Below, in pieces: positions 35,301 through 46,953 of a DNA stretch of 64,000 nucleotides. Source of the DNA: Pegea sp. RAD2-039. Lineage: Eukaryota; Chordata; Thaliacea; Salpida; Salpidae. The position numbers were made by a program, and so were the translations under genes. Position 1 is the stretch's first letter, and each line of letters begins with the position of its first letter. The stretch spans positions 2,604,001 to 2,668,000 of the forward strand of contig JAQGEQ010000071.1 in assembly GCA_034620365.1 (NCBI GenBank), in the 5' to 3' direction. Under the pieces are notes generated by a model that saw only the letters and a program-made list of their open reading frames with translations, was not told the DNA's origin and did no database searches.

Positions 35301-38300
35301 TATACCTAATTGTTGAGTTGTCATTTAGTTTTCTGTTGGATAAAACAGGTTTTAGGAAAAATATAATGACTAATAAATTAAAGAAACAAATAAACTTTAA
35401 ATGTAAATTTAATTGCTGTTAACAAGAAACTAAAATTAATTTAGACATGCCTAATCAAATATATTAAAAAATAGTTAAGTAGAGTATTTTGTAAGTTAAA
35501 TACAGAAAATTAACCATTTTATAGACTTGAAAAATTATATTTTAAACAATTTATTACAAGTTTGTTGAAATTTTATACTTTTTAATCTTATTATCAGTTT
35601 TTGAGCTTTTATTTTGTTTCTCATCTTCATCACTATCTTCAGAGTCTTCAGAATCTTCATTATTTTTTTCTTCTCTTGCCCTTAATCTTATCACAATTTT
35701 ATACTTTTTAAAAGTTTATTAAAATACTTTATCATTAAAATATTTTGAATTGATTGCTATATCATATATATGTAAGTATATATTATTTCTTTTAAAGACA
35801 GGTTTTTAATTCATTTTGAATCTTTTAGAGCAAAATAAAAAAATTCAACTAATTTTTAAACTGCAATCAAAAGTGATTCATCTTTAGAAATCAGTTTCTA
35901 CTTACTTCTTCTTAAGAAACCTTTAAACAAAATTTAGCTGCTTATTATTTTTTTTTCAAAAAAGTTATATGAATAGAAGTTTCCACAAAGCTTACCCGAA
36001 CAAAAAACTTTTTTTCGCTTCTGGTTTTTCTAAGACTTGTGATTTACTTTAAAATAAAAGTTTCAAATTGATACTTAACAACTTAAGTCAGACTAACTAC
36101 AAATGTTTCAACTATTAGTATGAAATATTCGTTTATTATTATCTATTATAGTTTTATTATCAGTTAAAATAAAGATTTTACCTTTTAATCTTATCATTAG
36201 TCGTTGATCTTTTACTCTTCTTTTCATCTTTATCGCTATCTTCAGAATCCTCGCTGATTTCTTCATTTTTCGCCTGCTGCCTTTATTAAAGAATCACAAA
36301 TTTGAATTTAGTTAAAAAAAAGTAAAATAAAGTTCTTCCAGTTGATTACAAATGATAATCTTTGGAAAAAGATCTTTGTATAAAAATATGACATGTAAAT
36401 CACCAACTAGTTCTATAAGTTAACACAACTTACCTCGATAAAGATTTGCTTATCCATTTCTGTTTAGATCCCAAATTGTTATCTGATTTGCTTAAAAAAC
36501 ATTTAAAGAATAAATTTAGGAAAGTAGAGTTTTAGTTTACTCGTAGATTAAAACTTAGTTGGTTATTGGTTTATAGAAAAAGTTTGACTATTTAATACTT
36601 TTTGTTTTACTTCATTAAAATATTGATTTTAAATTAGACGTATCATATTTAGTAACTATTTTTATATAAAAACATTATATTATTTGAAATCTTTGTTTCA
36701 ATCCATAATAGTCATATATTTATGATTTAAAAAGAGCATTTAATTGCTCTTGTAAATTGAAATTTTTATTCAATATTCAAAATTATTTGCTAATTTGATA
36801 GTTCGTCAAAACTAAATTTCAAAATATAACTTTTAAGTTTCCTTTTTGTGTTTTAAAACTTTAAATGAATACTTACACAGCCAAAGAACTTTTTTCTGAC
36901 TTCAAGTTTGTTGTGGATTTTGTATCTTTATCTGGTCTACTGTTGAATAATTTGTGGTAAAATTTGTTTATTTTTAAATATAAATCTTTTAAGAAATCAA
37001 ATACCGTTTCATCTATAATTTTAATATAAATAACAAAAACTAAATAAAGTCTTTAAAAATTAAACATGTGTTTATATAATACCCACTTTGATACAGAGCT
37101 GATATTTTTTTCTGAGTTTACTTTAGTATTTGATTTTGTATCTGACTTTCTATAATATAAAACTCCAAATAGTTTAAAGTTATTATAATCAATAATAACA
37201 TTTTTTATAGTGATTGGTTATTATCATTAGAAAATTGTAAGTAGGTTATTTAGTAATTCAATCAATTTATTTATAAAAGTTAATTCTTGGAAATCTTGTC
37301 TACTAATTTGATAACTAAATTATAATAATTCTGAATTTAAAGCATCTAGACTTTTTTGGATTTTAGAAACTTATCTTAAGAAGTTATCAAAAGATATTAG
37401 TATTAACTGTTTAGTTGAACTCTTCAAATTGCTTGATGACACCTAAATAGTAAAAGTTTGTCAGAATAAAATATAGATTAAGTATTTGATGCGCTTATCA
37501 AAAAAGATGAAAACAAAATTATTTAATTGTTTTTTATAGATAGATTTTTAACATAAAATAGTTAGTATTACAAATTTTTCATTTTGACTTTTAGTTAAAT
37601 ATTTCAAGTTTTGACAGTTTTACAAACACATCGTATTTATCGTATTTTTCAAATCTAGTGCTCGGTTCAAATATTGATTAAAAAATATTTTATTCAAATT
37701 TTAGAAATCGATTTCACTAAAACTTTTAACTGTCAATAATCCGAAAGCGAAAAAGATTAGATTTGTTTTTATAGCTTGAAAAATGATAAAATTGGTTTAA
37801 ACAACTAATTTTCTTACTTTATCTGTTGAAGTATTCTTTTTTCCTTCATTTTTATCCAAAACTAAATCACATACTTTTTTTGAATTACTAATATTTTGAT
37901 TTTAAGATATAATGTAAATATTACCTGAATTTGTTGAATCACAATCTATATCAGCTGTGTAAAAATTTAAGATTGCAAATGGTTCTTTCGTTTGTTTGTT
38001 TTCTACTATCACATTTACTGTCGATTTGTCTTGTTTCACTTCATCTTTTGATTTTGTTGTGAGCTTTTTTACTTTCTGAGTTATGTTTGAAAGTTCTTCA
38101 CAAGTCTCATACTTTCCAGCAGAGCTTTCTGAAGTTGATCTTACGGTTTTATAAGTTAGATCATCTTCACTTGATTCATTAGCCACAAAAGATTTACAAG
38201 ACCTTTTACTTTTATATCTTCCATGATTGCAACTTGTTGAGCTCTGTCGATATGAAGAGTTAATTGACTCAAAATCTCTCAAAGAAAGAATGCTCTTAAA

Positions 38301-38417
38301 ATCTGATGTTGCATACGAACTCTGCTTCGTGACTCTACTTTGTATTTTTAAATAATTTAATGTTGAAACGAACACTTTAGATACGAGACCTACAATTTTC
38401 TTAAAAAAGCTTGGCAT
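29359..38417 (-). CDS. Micro-exon gene: 36 exons built from a repeated symmetric cassette
   Basis: No family recognised. About 741 residues from exons 37925-38417, 37818-37861, 37408-37442, 37087-37149, 36877-36939, 36434-36490, 36182-36280, 35996-36046, 35906-35920, 35579-35680, 35276-35332, 35183-35197, 34837-34920, 34474-34500, 34352-34408, 34255-34269, 33915-34013, 33665-33748, 33564-33590, 33437-33493, 33342-33356, 33088-33168, 33000-33026, 32877-32936, 32786-32800, 32474-32488, 31993-32073, 31915-31941, 31777-31836, 31514-31528, 30571-30642, 30459-30485, 30111-30140, 29987-30049, 29917-29931 and 29359-29437. Every intron from the third on is phase 2, so each internal exon can be skipped without frameshift. 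Eight exons are 15 nt, and several read GF(F/L)K(K/N); five are 27 nt. Acidic exons (72-102 nt, DSEDSEDSDEDE-like) alternate with Ser/Lys-rich ones. The N terminus MPSFFKKIVGLVSKVF is an amphipathic helix, not a clear signal peptide. Composition suggests a disordered protein. Additional tiny exons may have been missed. Confidence 0.72.
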
Positions 38418-38448
38418 ATTTACCAAACTTTCAAACCTACTTAAGTCA

Positions 38449-38455
38449 TTTTATA
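38449..38455 (-). promoter_or_regulatory. TATA-like element before the micro-exon gene
   Basis: TATAAAA reads on the minus strand 32 bases upstream of the ATG at 38417. A start site 25-30 bases downstream would leave almost no leader, so either the 5' UTR is very short or the match is chance in AT-rich DNA. Confidence 0.25.
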
Positions 38456-39351
38456 GTGAGTAAATTAGACTAGATTTCTAAATTAATTGAGTTGTGTTTA
38501 CTGATTATACGTCACAAAAGTCATTTTTACGAAAGGTTTTGGAATGACTATTCTTATGAATTTATTATGACTATTATTATTCAAACTTTATATTATGCAA
38601 AATTATAAAACTTTAGGTTATATTCAAATTTATATAAACTTGATTTTTTTGTTTCATTCGTAGAAAGACTTTTATTTGGTTCGAATATTAATTTGAAAAT
38701 ATTACATTAAACAAACAACTCTATTTTGTCACGACGTATTTACAACAAATTATTACTAAATGCATAAAGTTGTTATTCTTACTTTTCTATTTGAATAACA
38801 TTTTCTTAAATCAATACTGGAATAAAAACAACTTGTCATCTAAAATATTAGCAAAAAACCTTTCCAACCCTTATTGAAGATGCAAGAAAATTATCAGAAT
38901 TTAATTGGAAAATGTAATCGAATGTAAAAGTTGTCTAAATTTTGTATTTTTTCAGAAGACTTCTTATTACTAGGAATTTGTTATCATTTGATTTTTCCCT
39001 ATTATTTATTAAAAATATCAAATTTTACAAAGATTTACTAGAATTAAAAAAAATAAAGAAATAAATATAACTTGCTGTCAATTTAGAGGCTGTTTTGTTT
39101 GTTGTTGCTTTATTTATTGTTTGCTTTCTGAAAAGTTTCTCGTTCATATATTTTTCTGTTCACAAATCATAAAATTATTTATTGAGTTTTGAAAAACAGA
39201 AGTTTGATATTATATTGTAACTTCTATAAGATTTATTAAATAACAACGATCTGTGTTGATACAAAATAATTTATTTTCTCATTCACTCAACAAAATTAGG
39301 GTTTTTCAGCCAAGTGAATATTAAAAGAAATAAAAAGGCTAAATCAACTAA

Positions 39352-39612
39352 AAAATCGCAAGTAGTAATGTTCGAAATAAAACACAAACTAAAAAAGCAG
39401 CTGAAACTGCTGATATTTGGAGTTTAAATGTAGAAGCCGAGACAGAAAAAAGACTTTCTGACATAAAGTTGGGAACTTGTGTCGAAACAAACAAAAGTTT
39501 TCAGCAAGTCATCAAAATAAGATCTTCATCTTTAGTGAATGTTATTTTATACAATTTACTTCGTGAAAAATTAATAAAAATCATTTTTATCAGATATTTT
39601 TTGACTGTTTAA
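39352..39612 (+). other. Possible orphan exon or decayed coding fragment
   Basis: A plus-strand frame without an ATG stays open for about 87 codons from 39352 and is less AT-rich than its surroundings. It contains AAETADIWSLNVEAETEK and GTCVETNKSFQQV. Immediately upstream (39310-39360) a second frame reads Lys-rich (IKRNKKAKSTKKSQ) after an acceptor-like TTTTTCAG at 39302-39309. The pair could be one coding segment with a frameshift. I recognise no family. Confidence 0.25.
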
Positions 39613-39826
39613 TCGAAATAAAAAGTTCTAACATTTTAAGGCTTCTGCAAATAACTTTTCATAGAAATAAGTTTAAGTAGTCTTAGATTAGAAAATCTTG
39701 AAATTCGAATAAGGCTTATAAGTGTTTGAATATTAATTTCTAAAACTTAAGTCTGAAAAAGACAAAAGTTCTCAGCCAAGGTGAAAACGTTCTATCAACA
39801 TCGATGGTTAAGACGCTGGGGCTGTA

Positions 39827-40445
39827 GATAACTTTGTTTATTTCGACCCAAGAATAACATCATCAGTATCAATAGAAGCCGAGATCAACAGCCGCATCGG
39901 TAAAGCATCTGGTACATTTGTACGGCTTACCTCCAGGGTCTGAGATTATCCAAAGCTCTATCAAAGACAAGTCTGCCATCTACAGAGCCTTTATCTGCAA
40001 TACGCTATCGTAAGCCAGTGAAACGTGAACTTTGTCGAACGCTAACGATAATAAACCCATGAATTTTACTCCCGTTGTCTTCGTCGTATACTACGTTTAA
40101 TATGACAGTAAAATACCTCAAACAAGAAAGTCTTGAAACACACTGACTGAACAACAATGTACAGCATGCTAAGCAAGCAAAGGTTTTGTTGATTCAGACA
40201 TGTCAGTCGGGTGGAAGACAAACAGATTCAAAAAGATCTGTTGCATAGAAAGCTATCAACAAGTAGATGCAACATTGGCCGTCCTTGTCTTCGCTTTAAA
40301 GATACTTGCAAGCGCGAAATGAAATCGCTTGACATCAATACCAGCAATTGGGAAGATGTCGCAGCAAATCGCTCCGAATGGCGCTTTTTAGTCCGCAAAC
40401 CATTGAAAGATAGAGATGAAAAATCAAAGAAAAGAAAGAAAATTT
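39827..40445 (+). mobile_element. Decayed non-LTR retrotransposon, 3' end of reverse transcriptase ORF
   Basis: The plus strand carries the C-terminal part of a LINE-type ORF2. It runs from a YLGS-like start through an ITSSVSIEAEINSRIGKAS block and a degenerate RVWDYPKLSIKDKSAIYRAF block, to GRPCLRFKDTCKREMKSLDI and WEDVAANRSEWR. The first blocks contain a stop in place of the usual Trp and frame breaks; the last 78 codons are still open (40211-40444). It is a dead 5'-truncated copy and no endonuclease domain is present. Confidence 0.8.
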
Positions 40446-41630
40446 AAAAACTCTTTCTTTTGTATTTCACTGTCTCTTGCTTTACTAGTTTCTTTGCATC
40501 CTAATCTGCTTGCTTTGATGTTTATTTATCCCTCATATCACATCCAGTATGGTCGTTTTCGGCCGAAGCAGGTCATTATATTATTATTAATTTTTGTAAA
40601 TATGTTAATTGTTTCTTGTTAGATGGAACCATTAAAATAATATTTCCACCATCTGTGGCGTATGCTTAGATGGCATCAATGATAGAAAAGTAATAGAAGT
40701 GCATGCACTGTGAAGCATGGTGCCTTAAATACTGATAAAAAGAACCCATTGGTCTCTTCTGACCTTCTCACACATTTGTGTAAAGACTGTGAAAGGATCA
40801 TCAAACTAAGTTAAAGTAGTTATGTTTTGGGGCAAAATTTTTGCTGAAATCAAAAACTTAGTTGAAAACTTCGATGAACTGATAAATGAGATGGAAGCTA
40901 TAAAGCTCCTATATGCTGATATGACTAAAATACTTTAAAGATTCAATCTGAAATGATTCATCATTCTGGTTAATCAAATTTTTGGAGAATAATTTAAAGG
41001 CTGTATACTCAAATGTCGATAAGCTTACCATAGTTTAAAACCTTTTTCTCGACTTCATCAATTTATTAAAATCTGTCAACTCTTTTAAATTCTTTTTATT
41101 ATAAATATAAATCAATAAATGATTAAGAATTTCGATCTTCATTTTCTTCACTTATTTTGATTCTTATTTTCGATACTACTTCTGCCTCTATATACTTTCG
41201 TATTTTTTCTGTATAAGCTTGAGTACCGAACATAGATACTGAAGATCATTTCAGGAAATCTTCATCATCTTTTCATTTAAATAAAACTAAGTCTGATAAC
41301 GGTGAGATATAAACTGCTAAACATAGATCTTTATTAATAAATAAAATAAAAAGTGCTTCCAAATAAATACTTCATCAAATTGATAAACTGAAAAGCATTT
41401 AGTTTAAGTAATTATTAAAAGATAAATATTCGAATAAATATTAGTTTATTTATTATCAGTTTGTTTAGTTATTTTAATAAGTATTGATATCGATCATTAA
41501 AAAAAATTCTTTAGTTTTAAATTTATTTTAAATTATGAAAAATGTTTAATGTAATTTGGTACTAGTTATTAGTTAGGGTAAGTACCACAAATTAGTTAAT
41601 AATTCAAACAATAACTCTTTATTGTGTTTA
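40446..41630. other. Spacer between LINE remnant and tandem array
   Basis: AT-rich, no supported gene. It may include the 3' UTR of the retroelement at its left edge. The right edge at 41631 is where homology to the tandem units begins. Confidence 0.55.
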
Positions 41631-41929
41631 TAGAATTTAACTTGTTTTAAAAAATAGAAGTTCAGAAGAAGTATTTTTGATTAAAAGATCTCCAAACGAA
41701 TTACAATTTAAAAGTAAAATAAATTTTAAACTCTTTTTATTCATTCTGTTTATTTTAAAACTACAAATAGTTTTGACACCAACACAAATATATTAAACAA
41801 AAAGACAACATAACAAGTTGTTAAAAAGATAACAAGAAGAAAATTTTAAATTGATTGATTTCAAACTGAGTTTTGATCATCAAATGTTAGAGCCTCCAGT
41901 GACATTAGAAAACAAATCACTTCATCAAG

Positions 41930-43996
41930 TTAGTACCTCCACCTTGGAGAATCCAGTTTGGACTTATTTGCTGAATTGGATGATAGAGGCGTTCTTGAAA
42001 GATGACGCAAAGGAGTCCTTGGTGATAGAGATCGGTTTATTGTTTTGAAGCTTTTTGGAGTTGAAGGTGTGAAAGTCTACAAATAAAAATATTTTAAGTA
42101 AAAAACTCAATAGAAAGTAATAATCAGAAAAAGTTTTTTAAAAATCAAAACTAAAAACAAATAAAATATTTAAATTAATAAAACATCAAAAACCTTCATT
42201 TTCAATTTCTTTTCTTTCAGTTGGATGATTTGTGCTTGAAGCTCATCATTCGAATCTTTGAGCTTCTTTTGATAATTCACCTTACTCATAAGATCTTCGT
42301 AGTTTGTCTAAACAACAAACAGAAGAAACAAATAATTATCAAACATAAAAAGTCCTCAGTAACCACATTGACATGATTGTAACATTCTACTCACATTCAT
42401 CTTTCAACAAATCAGGTTGCAATAAAGAGCAAGTTGTTAAATGTCAATTATTTCAATTTGAAATTATTTTAATCATTTTGATTGAAAGCTAATTATAAAA
42501 TTTTATTTTTATTTCTATAACTTTTCTTAAAATAAAAATCATTAAAAATTGTCGATCAGTTGTTTTAAATAAAAGTTGATTGTAATATAAGCAGATGTAT
42601 TAAGTTAACAAATTACAAACCTTTAAAATCATATTTTCAATTTGAAATCGACTACGACGAACATTGAAACTGCTCCTCTTATTTTTCAACCGTTGCAACT
42701 CTTTAGATTTCGATTTTAAATTTTCTTTCTCAGCATTCCAGCTCTCAATCAAAACCTGAAATTTAATTTCAAAATTAAATAAGAACATTAAAACCAAGAA
42801 TGAAAATTACTTTTATTAAAATTCATATCATAAAAAGCTTCAGTAAATATTTAGACAATATTGAAATTGAAAAAATTCTTCTATATATGCCAAAAAACTT
42901 AACTAAAGTGTTTTGATAAATTATTGACAAAATACAAATTATATAATCTTCTGGAAACAAGTTAGATGAAAGTTGTTAAAAATTGCAAAAGCAAAAACTC
43001 TGAATACCTTAATTTCGTTATCTAATTTCTTTATCAATTTTAAAAGTTCATTAGTATGATCTTCAACTTTAATTCTGTTTGTGAGGACCAGCCAAATAGC
43101 TCTATACTCCTCCTAATAAACACAAAATTAAAAATGATTAAGTAATGAATAATGATCATTAGATACACAAACTTGATTGTAACTAACCACTTATATCATA
43201 TACTCAACTTGCAAGTAAAATGAGTAAACTAAACAAGTTTCTAATTATTTTAAAACATCAAATAGTTACCAGCTTATCCTCATAATCTTCTTTATACTTC
43301 TCGACATCAGTTTGAAGTCTTTTCTTTTCATCTTCTACTAGTTGAAGATGAGTATTTTTCTCCTCCATTTTCTCTTCTTCAAGCTTCAAACTGTTGTTTA
43401 AATCCTGAGAATTTAAATTAAGAAATTAAAAAAGTATTTTCAAAAGAAATTTACAGATTTAACGAAAATACTTTTCCTTTCTATCAATAGATTAATACAG
43501 AAAGCAGTTTCAAATAATTAGTAACCCAAATATTCAACTATTTATCAATTTTTATTAATAAAAATATAAGAATCACTTTTGACAACAAGTTAGAGATTCG
43601 AGAGTAAGAATTTGGTAGAACACCAACCTGATTCTTCACTTCATAATCAGATACCAAATCTTTCAAGCTAAAAACTTGATCCTTCAAATCTTGGATCTCA
43701 GCTGCATTAGCATCATCATTAATTTGTTTTAGTTCCTTTTCTTGAGATATTTTAGTCGACTCCAATTGTTTTTCAATCTCTTCAATCTTCTTCTTCACAA
43801 TTCCATTTTCCTCTAAAAGGGATTTATGTTGATCACGCATTCTTTCAAACTTGCCACGTCTTCGTCTCTTCTTAGCAAGATCTCGTTGATTCAACTTCTC
43901 ATTACTTACAGATTCCTAAGAAATATAATCAAAGTGAAAATTGAATCACTTTAAAAAGAACAAACTTACCATCTGAGCTTGAGATGAAGAAAGCAT
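41930..43996 (-). CDS. Coiled-coil protein, array copy 1 (divergent middle)
   Basis: Seven exons, all in phase 0: 43970-43996, 43628-43915, 43270-43404, 43008-43112, 42621-42755, 42194-42307 and 41930-42076, giving 316 residues. A 27-nt first coding exon encodes MLSSSQAQM. Then comes a basic block (LAKKRRRRGKFERMRDQ), then about 200 residues of Glu/Lys/Leu coiled coil. The last exon is Ser/Thr-Pro-rich (TFTPSTPKSFK, SLSPRTPLRHLSRTP) and ends DSPRWRY. The TP/SP sites look proline-directed-kinase targets. Unlike copies 2-4, exon 4 (EEYRAIWLVLTNRIKVEDH) and exon 5 (VLIESWNAEKENLKSKSKE) are strongly diverged, and part of exon 6 reads LMSKVNYQKK instead of LLKKLGDEEK. Function unknown; a structural or cytoskeletal role is only a guess from the coiled coil. 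Confidence 0.85.
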
Positions 43997-44330
43997 TTTA
44001 GTTTCTAATACAAAACATTTGCTTTGAACAATCATAATTCTTATCAGCTTATAGAGTAACTCAATCAGCAAAACGAATCTTTACTAACTCTAAGATGTTT
44101 GAAGCAACAGTTAGATAATTATAGTTTAAAACAAAACAAGCTTTAATATTACTTAAAACAAATAATTTCTATTTTACATAAACGATATAGAAACTCTGAA
44201 TCAATAAGCTTAACCTAATTGCTCAATAAAAGAATAAAATTCTGAAAATATGAAGCCTGCATAAGAAAGTTTGGACAACCTATTCCTTCAAGCCAAATAT
44301 CAAAATGAACTGTTCAAAGCAGCGTCCATC

Positions 44331-44338
44331 TATAAATA
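44331..44338 (-). promoter_or_regulatory. Conserved TATA-like element upstream of the array genes
   Basis: TATTTATA on the minus strand (TATAAATA on plus), preceded by a short GC-richer patch, lies about 335 bp upstream of the copy 1 ATG. It recurs at 49367-49374, 54405-54412 and 59440-59447. Being part of a near-identical repeat, its conservation is weak evidence. It could also face the plus strand, where I see no gene. Confidence 0.35.
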
Positions 44339-44399
44339 CCCGAGTTTTACGCATGAATGAATTCTTAAACTTTTTCTTTTTCTTTTTAAAATCGTTTGC

Positions 44400-46656
44400 A
44401 AGAATTAAACATTTTCTAAATCTACTCTTTTATTAAAAATTTAAACATGAAATGTTTATTTAAGTATTATAAAAAAATAGATTTTTAAAATAAACATCTT
44501 TTCAAACATCTAAATAATGATTAAGGAATACATTATCACATTTTAATTGAATAATTTTCAACAAAGAAATCTGTTTTATTTTAACTTAGATATTTTAATA
44601 ACAATTAAGATATATTTCAGCCTGGTCATAAAGTATGTCCTGGTCCATTTCTAACATTAACTGAAATTTATCAAAATATTTCGATTCTTACTCAATGTTG
44701 CATCATATAAAAAGAATAATTCCACCTTCTTCAAACTATCTCTGAGTCAATTGTACAAATATCAGATCTCTATTAACCTTATTGTGATAATTTTAAAGAT
44801 AGAAAGAAGATAAAATAATAATTTATTTTTATCCTAAATACATTTACAAAAATATTCTGTAATTTTGCAAATTGTTTAGTTTTCTGTTTGAAAAGTTTGC
44901 AAATAATAAATATTATTTGGACTTTTGATGGAATTATTAACAATTTTAGACAAACATGTTTTCGGTCACATCAAAACTAAAATAATTCCGAAAATTTTCT
45001 ACAAATTTCTATTAAAAAAATAATATTTTTAACTAAAAAGTAGTAAAATATACAAAATGTTTAGAAACTCAACTATTTATTTTCACAAATATAAATTATA
45101 TATCATATTCCGTTTATTAATATATTTGAATCAATATTTTTCAATCAAGCGTAAAACTGATGACCCAAAAATTCTCTTTTACAGTTTGCTTCGTTAGTTG
45201 GTCTAAAATGGCCGATTTCGCGATTGGAGCGTTCAAGAAGTAATTTTATTCAGAAATGTCATCAAAATAAGAAAAACTGATTTACAATTAAATTGTGAAA
45301 TATTCTTTTATAGATTCATCGTGAACAACTAAATTATACCAACTAAGTTTTGAATCGATTTTGATTTTAAAAAAGAACAAATTATACTTAAAAATTATTT
45401 TTTATTTTTCGAAAAGTAAAATACGAATCATTCCATTTTTGCATAAAGTCATTTATGCTGAGTCATTCAATCATCTAAATTTGGAATTAATCTATCAAAT
45501 AGTAACTTTAAACTGAGTAACTATTATTTGAGTTCTGCTTGAAACATTTTCACAACTTTCCATGTTGATTTAGTGACTCATCACCTTAGTGACGTATTTC
45601 AAGGTAAAAATTAGTTTGATTGACAGATGTGTTTCGATTCACCAAAAATCTCTTCTTTAAAACATAGATTTTATCATATAAATGTTGAAGAAGATAAATG
45701 AAGGATTTTAAAAACAATTTGAAATATATCTCTTGTTATTTATATCTAAAGTTGTTAAAATTTACTAAAACCAAATTTTGTTATCTGTTGAGATGATCTT
45801 AATATTTGAATAAACAAAAATAGAACTTTTACTTAAAATTAACAAACAAAATATTGTTATGATTGTATTTCTTGTATAAACATTTTGTATAAAACTAATT
45901 TTTAGAAAAATATTTGCTACAAACAAAAACGTCTAAATCTGTAAAAAAGGATTTATAAGATCAATTGTAGTAAATATTTGTATATAAATCAATCACAAAA
46001 GTATTGAAAATTTACTCTTCTTTAAAAGTGAAATTTCTCTACTTTCTACTCAGCTATAAATAGATTGTTTGTAATGTTTTGCTATAATCGACATCGGCCA
46101 GACATAATTTGTTGGCTTACAAGTATTATTCACCTGTTATACTGAAATTTAAATATATAAATAACTGCTGTGACAAGTAATAAGAAAAACTAAACTGGTA
46201 AGATTGATTTTGCATCAATCTGATCTTCTGCTTTAAGATTGATCCGATTAAAATGTAAATTTCTCAAATAGTCGGATTATTTAAGATTGCAATACTTATT
46301 TAGATGTAATAATAGAAGGAATGTTCAGTCCAATTAATCATGACTCTTCGTAAAACTCAATTTAATTAAAAACTTAAACTTTTTTAATAATCGGTAAATA
46401 ACCTCCTTCAAATTTATTGAAGATTAGTTTAATTTTTGTGGACATCTTTTGATGATTTGAGATTTTGTCATTGATATTTAAGATCAAATTAACTAACTGA
46501 TACTTGATTAGAAATTATTTTTTAGTATTTGCTTTATAGTTTGGTGTCTAGACTAATTATGTTTGTTTTGACGACTTTCATTTATATTTGAAAACTTTTA
46601 GTTTTTTCTTCTAGTTTATTCTATATCTTCAAACAATTACTACTTTTGCTCCTTTT
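44400..46656. other. Intergenic spacer of the array unit (also 49440-51694 and 54480-56731)
   Basis: About 2.3 kb per unit with no open frame preserved among copies and no RNA gene recognised. Short GC-richer islands (for example around 45210-45240 and 46085-46130) are kept in all copies but are not coding in any frame I can read. Confidence 0.5.
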
Positions 46657-46953
46657 TAGAATTTAAAAGTTTTAAAGATAGAATTTCAGAAGAAGTATTT
46701 TTGATTAAAAGATCTCCAAACAATTTACAATTTAAAAGTAAAATAAATTTTAAGCTCTTTTTATTCATTCTGTTTATTTTAAAACTACAGATAGTTTTGA
46801 CACCAACACAAATATATTAAACAAAAAGACAACATAACAAGTTGTTAAAAAGATAACAAAAATAAAATTTTAAATTGATTGATTTCAAACTGAGTTTTGA
46901 TCATCAAATGTTAGAGCCTCCAGTGACATTAGAAAACAAATCACTTCATCAAG

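Noticed and set aside
41851-42048. A 65-codon plus-strand open frame preserved in all four array units (also 46875, 51913, 56950)
   Set aside because: It is antisense to the last exon of the minus-strand coiled-coil gene, which has a clean acceptor, keeps phase with six other exons and ends in a stop. The plus frame is preserved only because the DNA is nearly identical; its start is also an ATT/ACT-type codon.
43628-43996. bZIP transcription factor assignment for the array genes (basic block followed by coiled coil)
   Set aside because: The basic block lacks the invariant Asn and Arg spacing of bZIP DNA-binding regions, and the coiled coil extends far beyond a leucine zipper.
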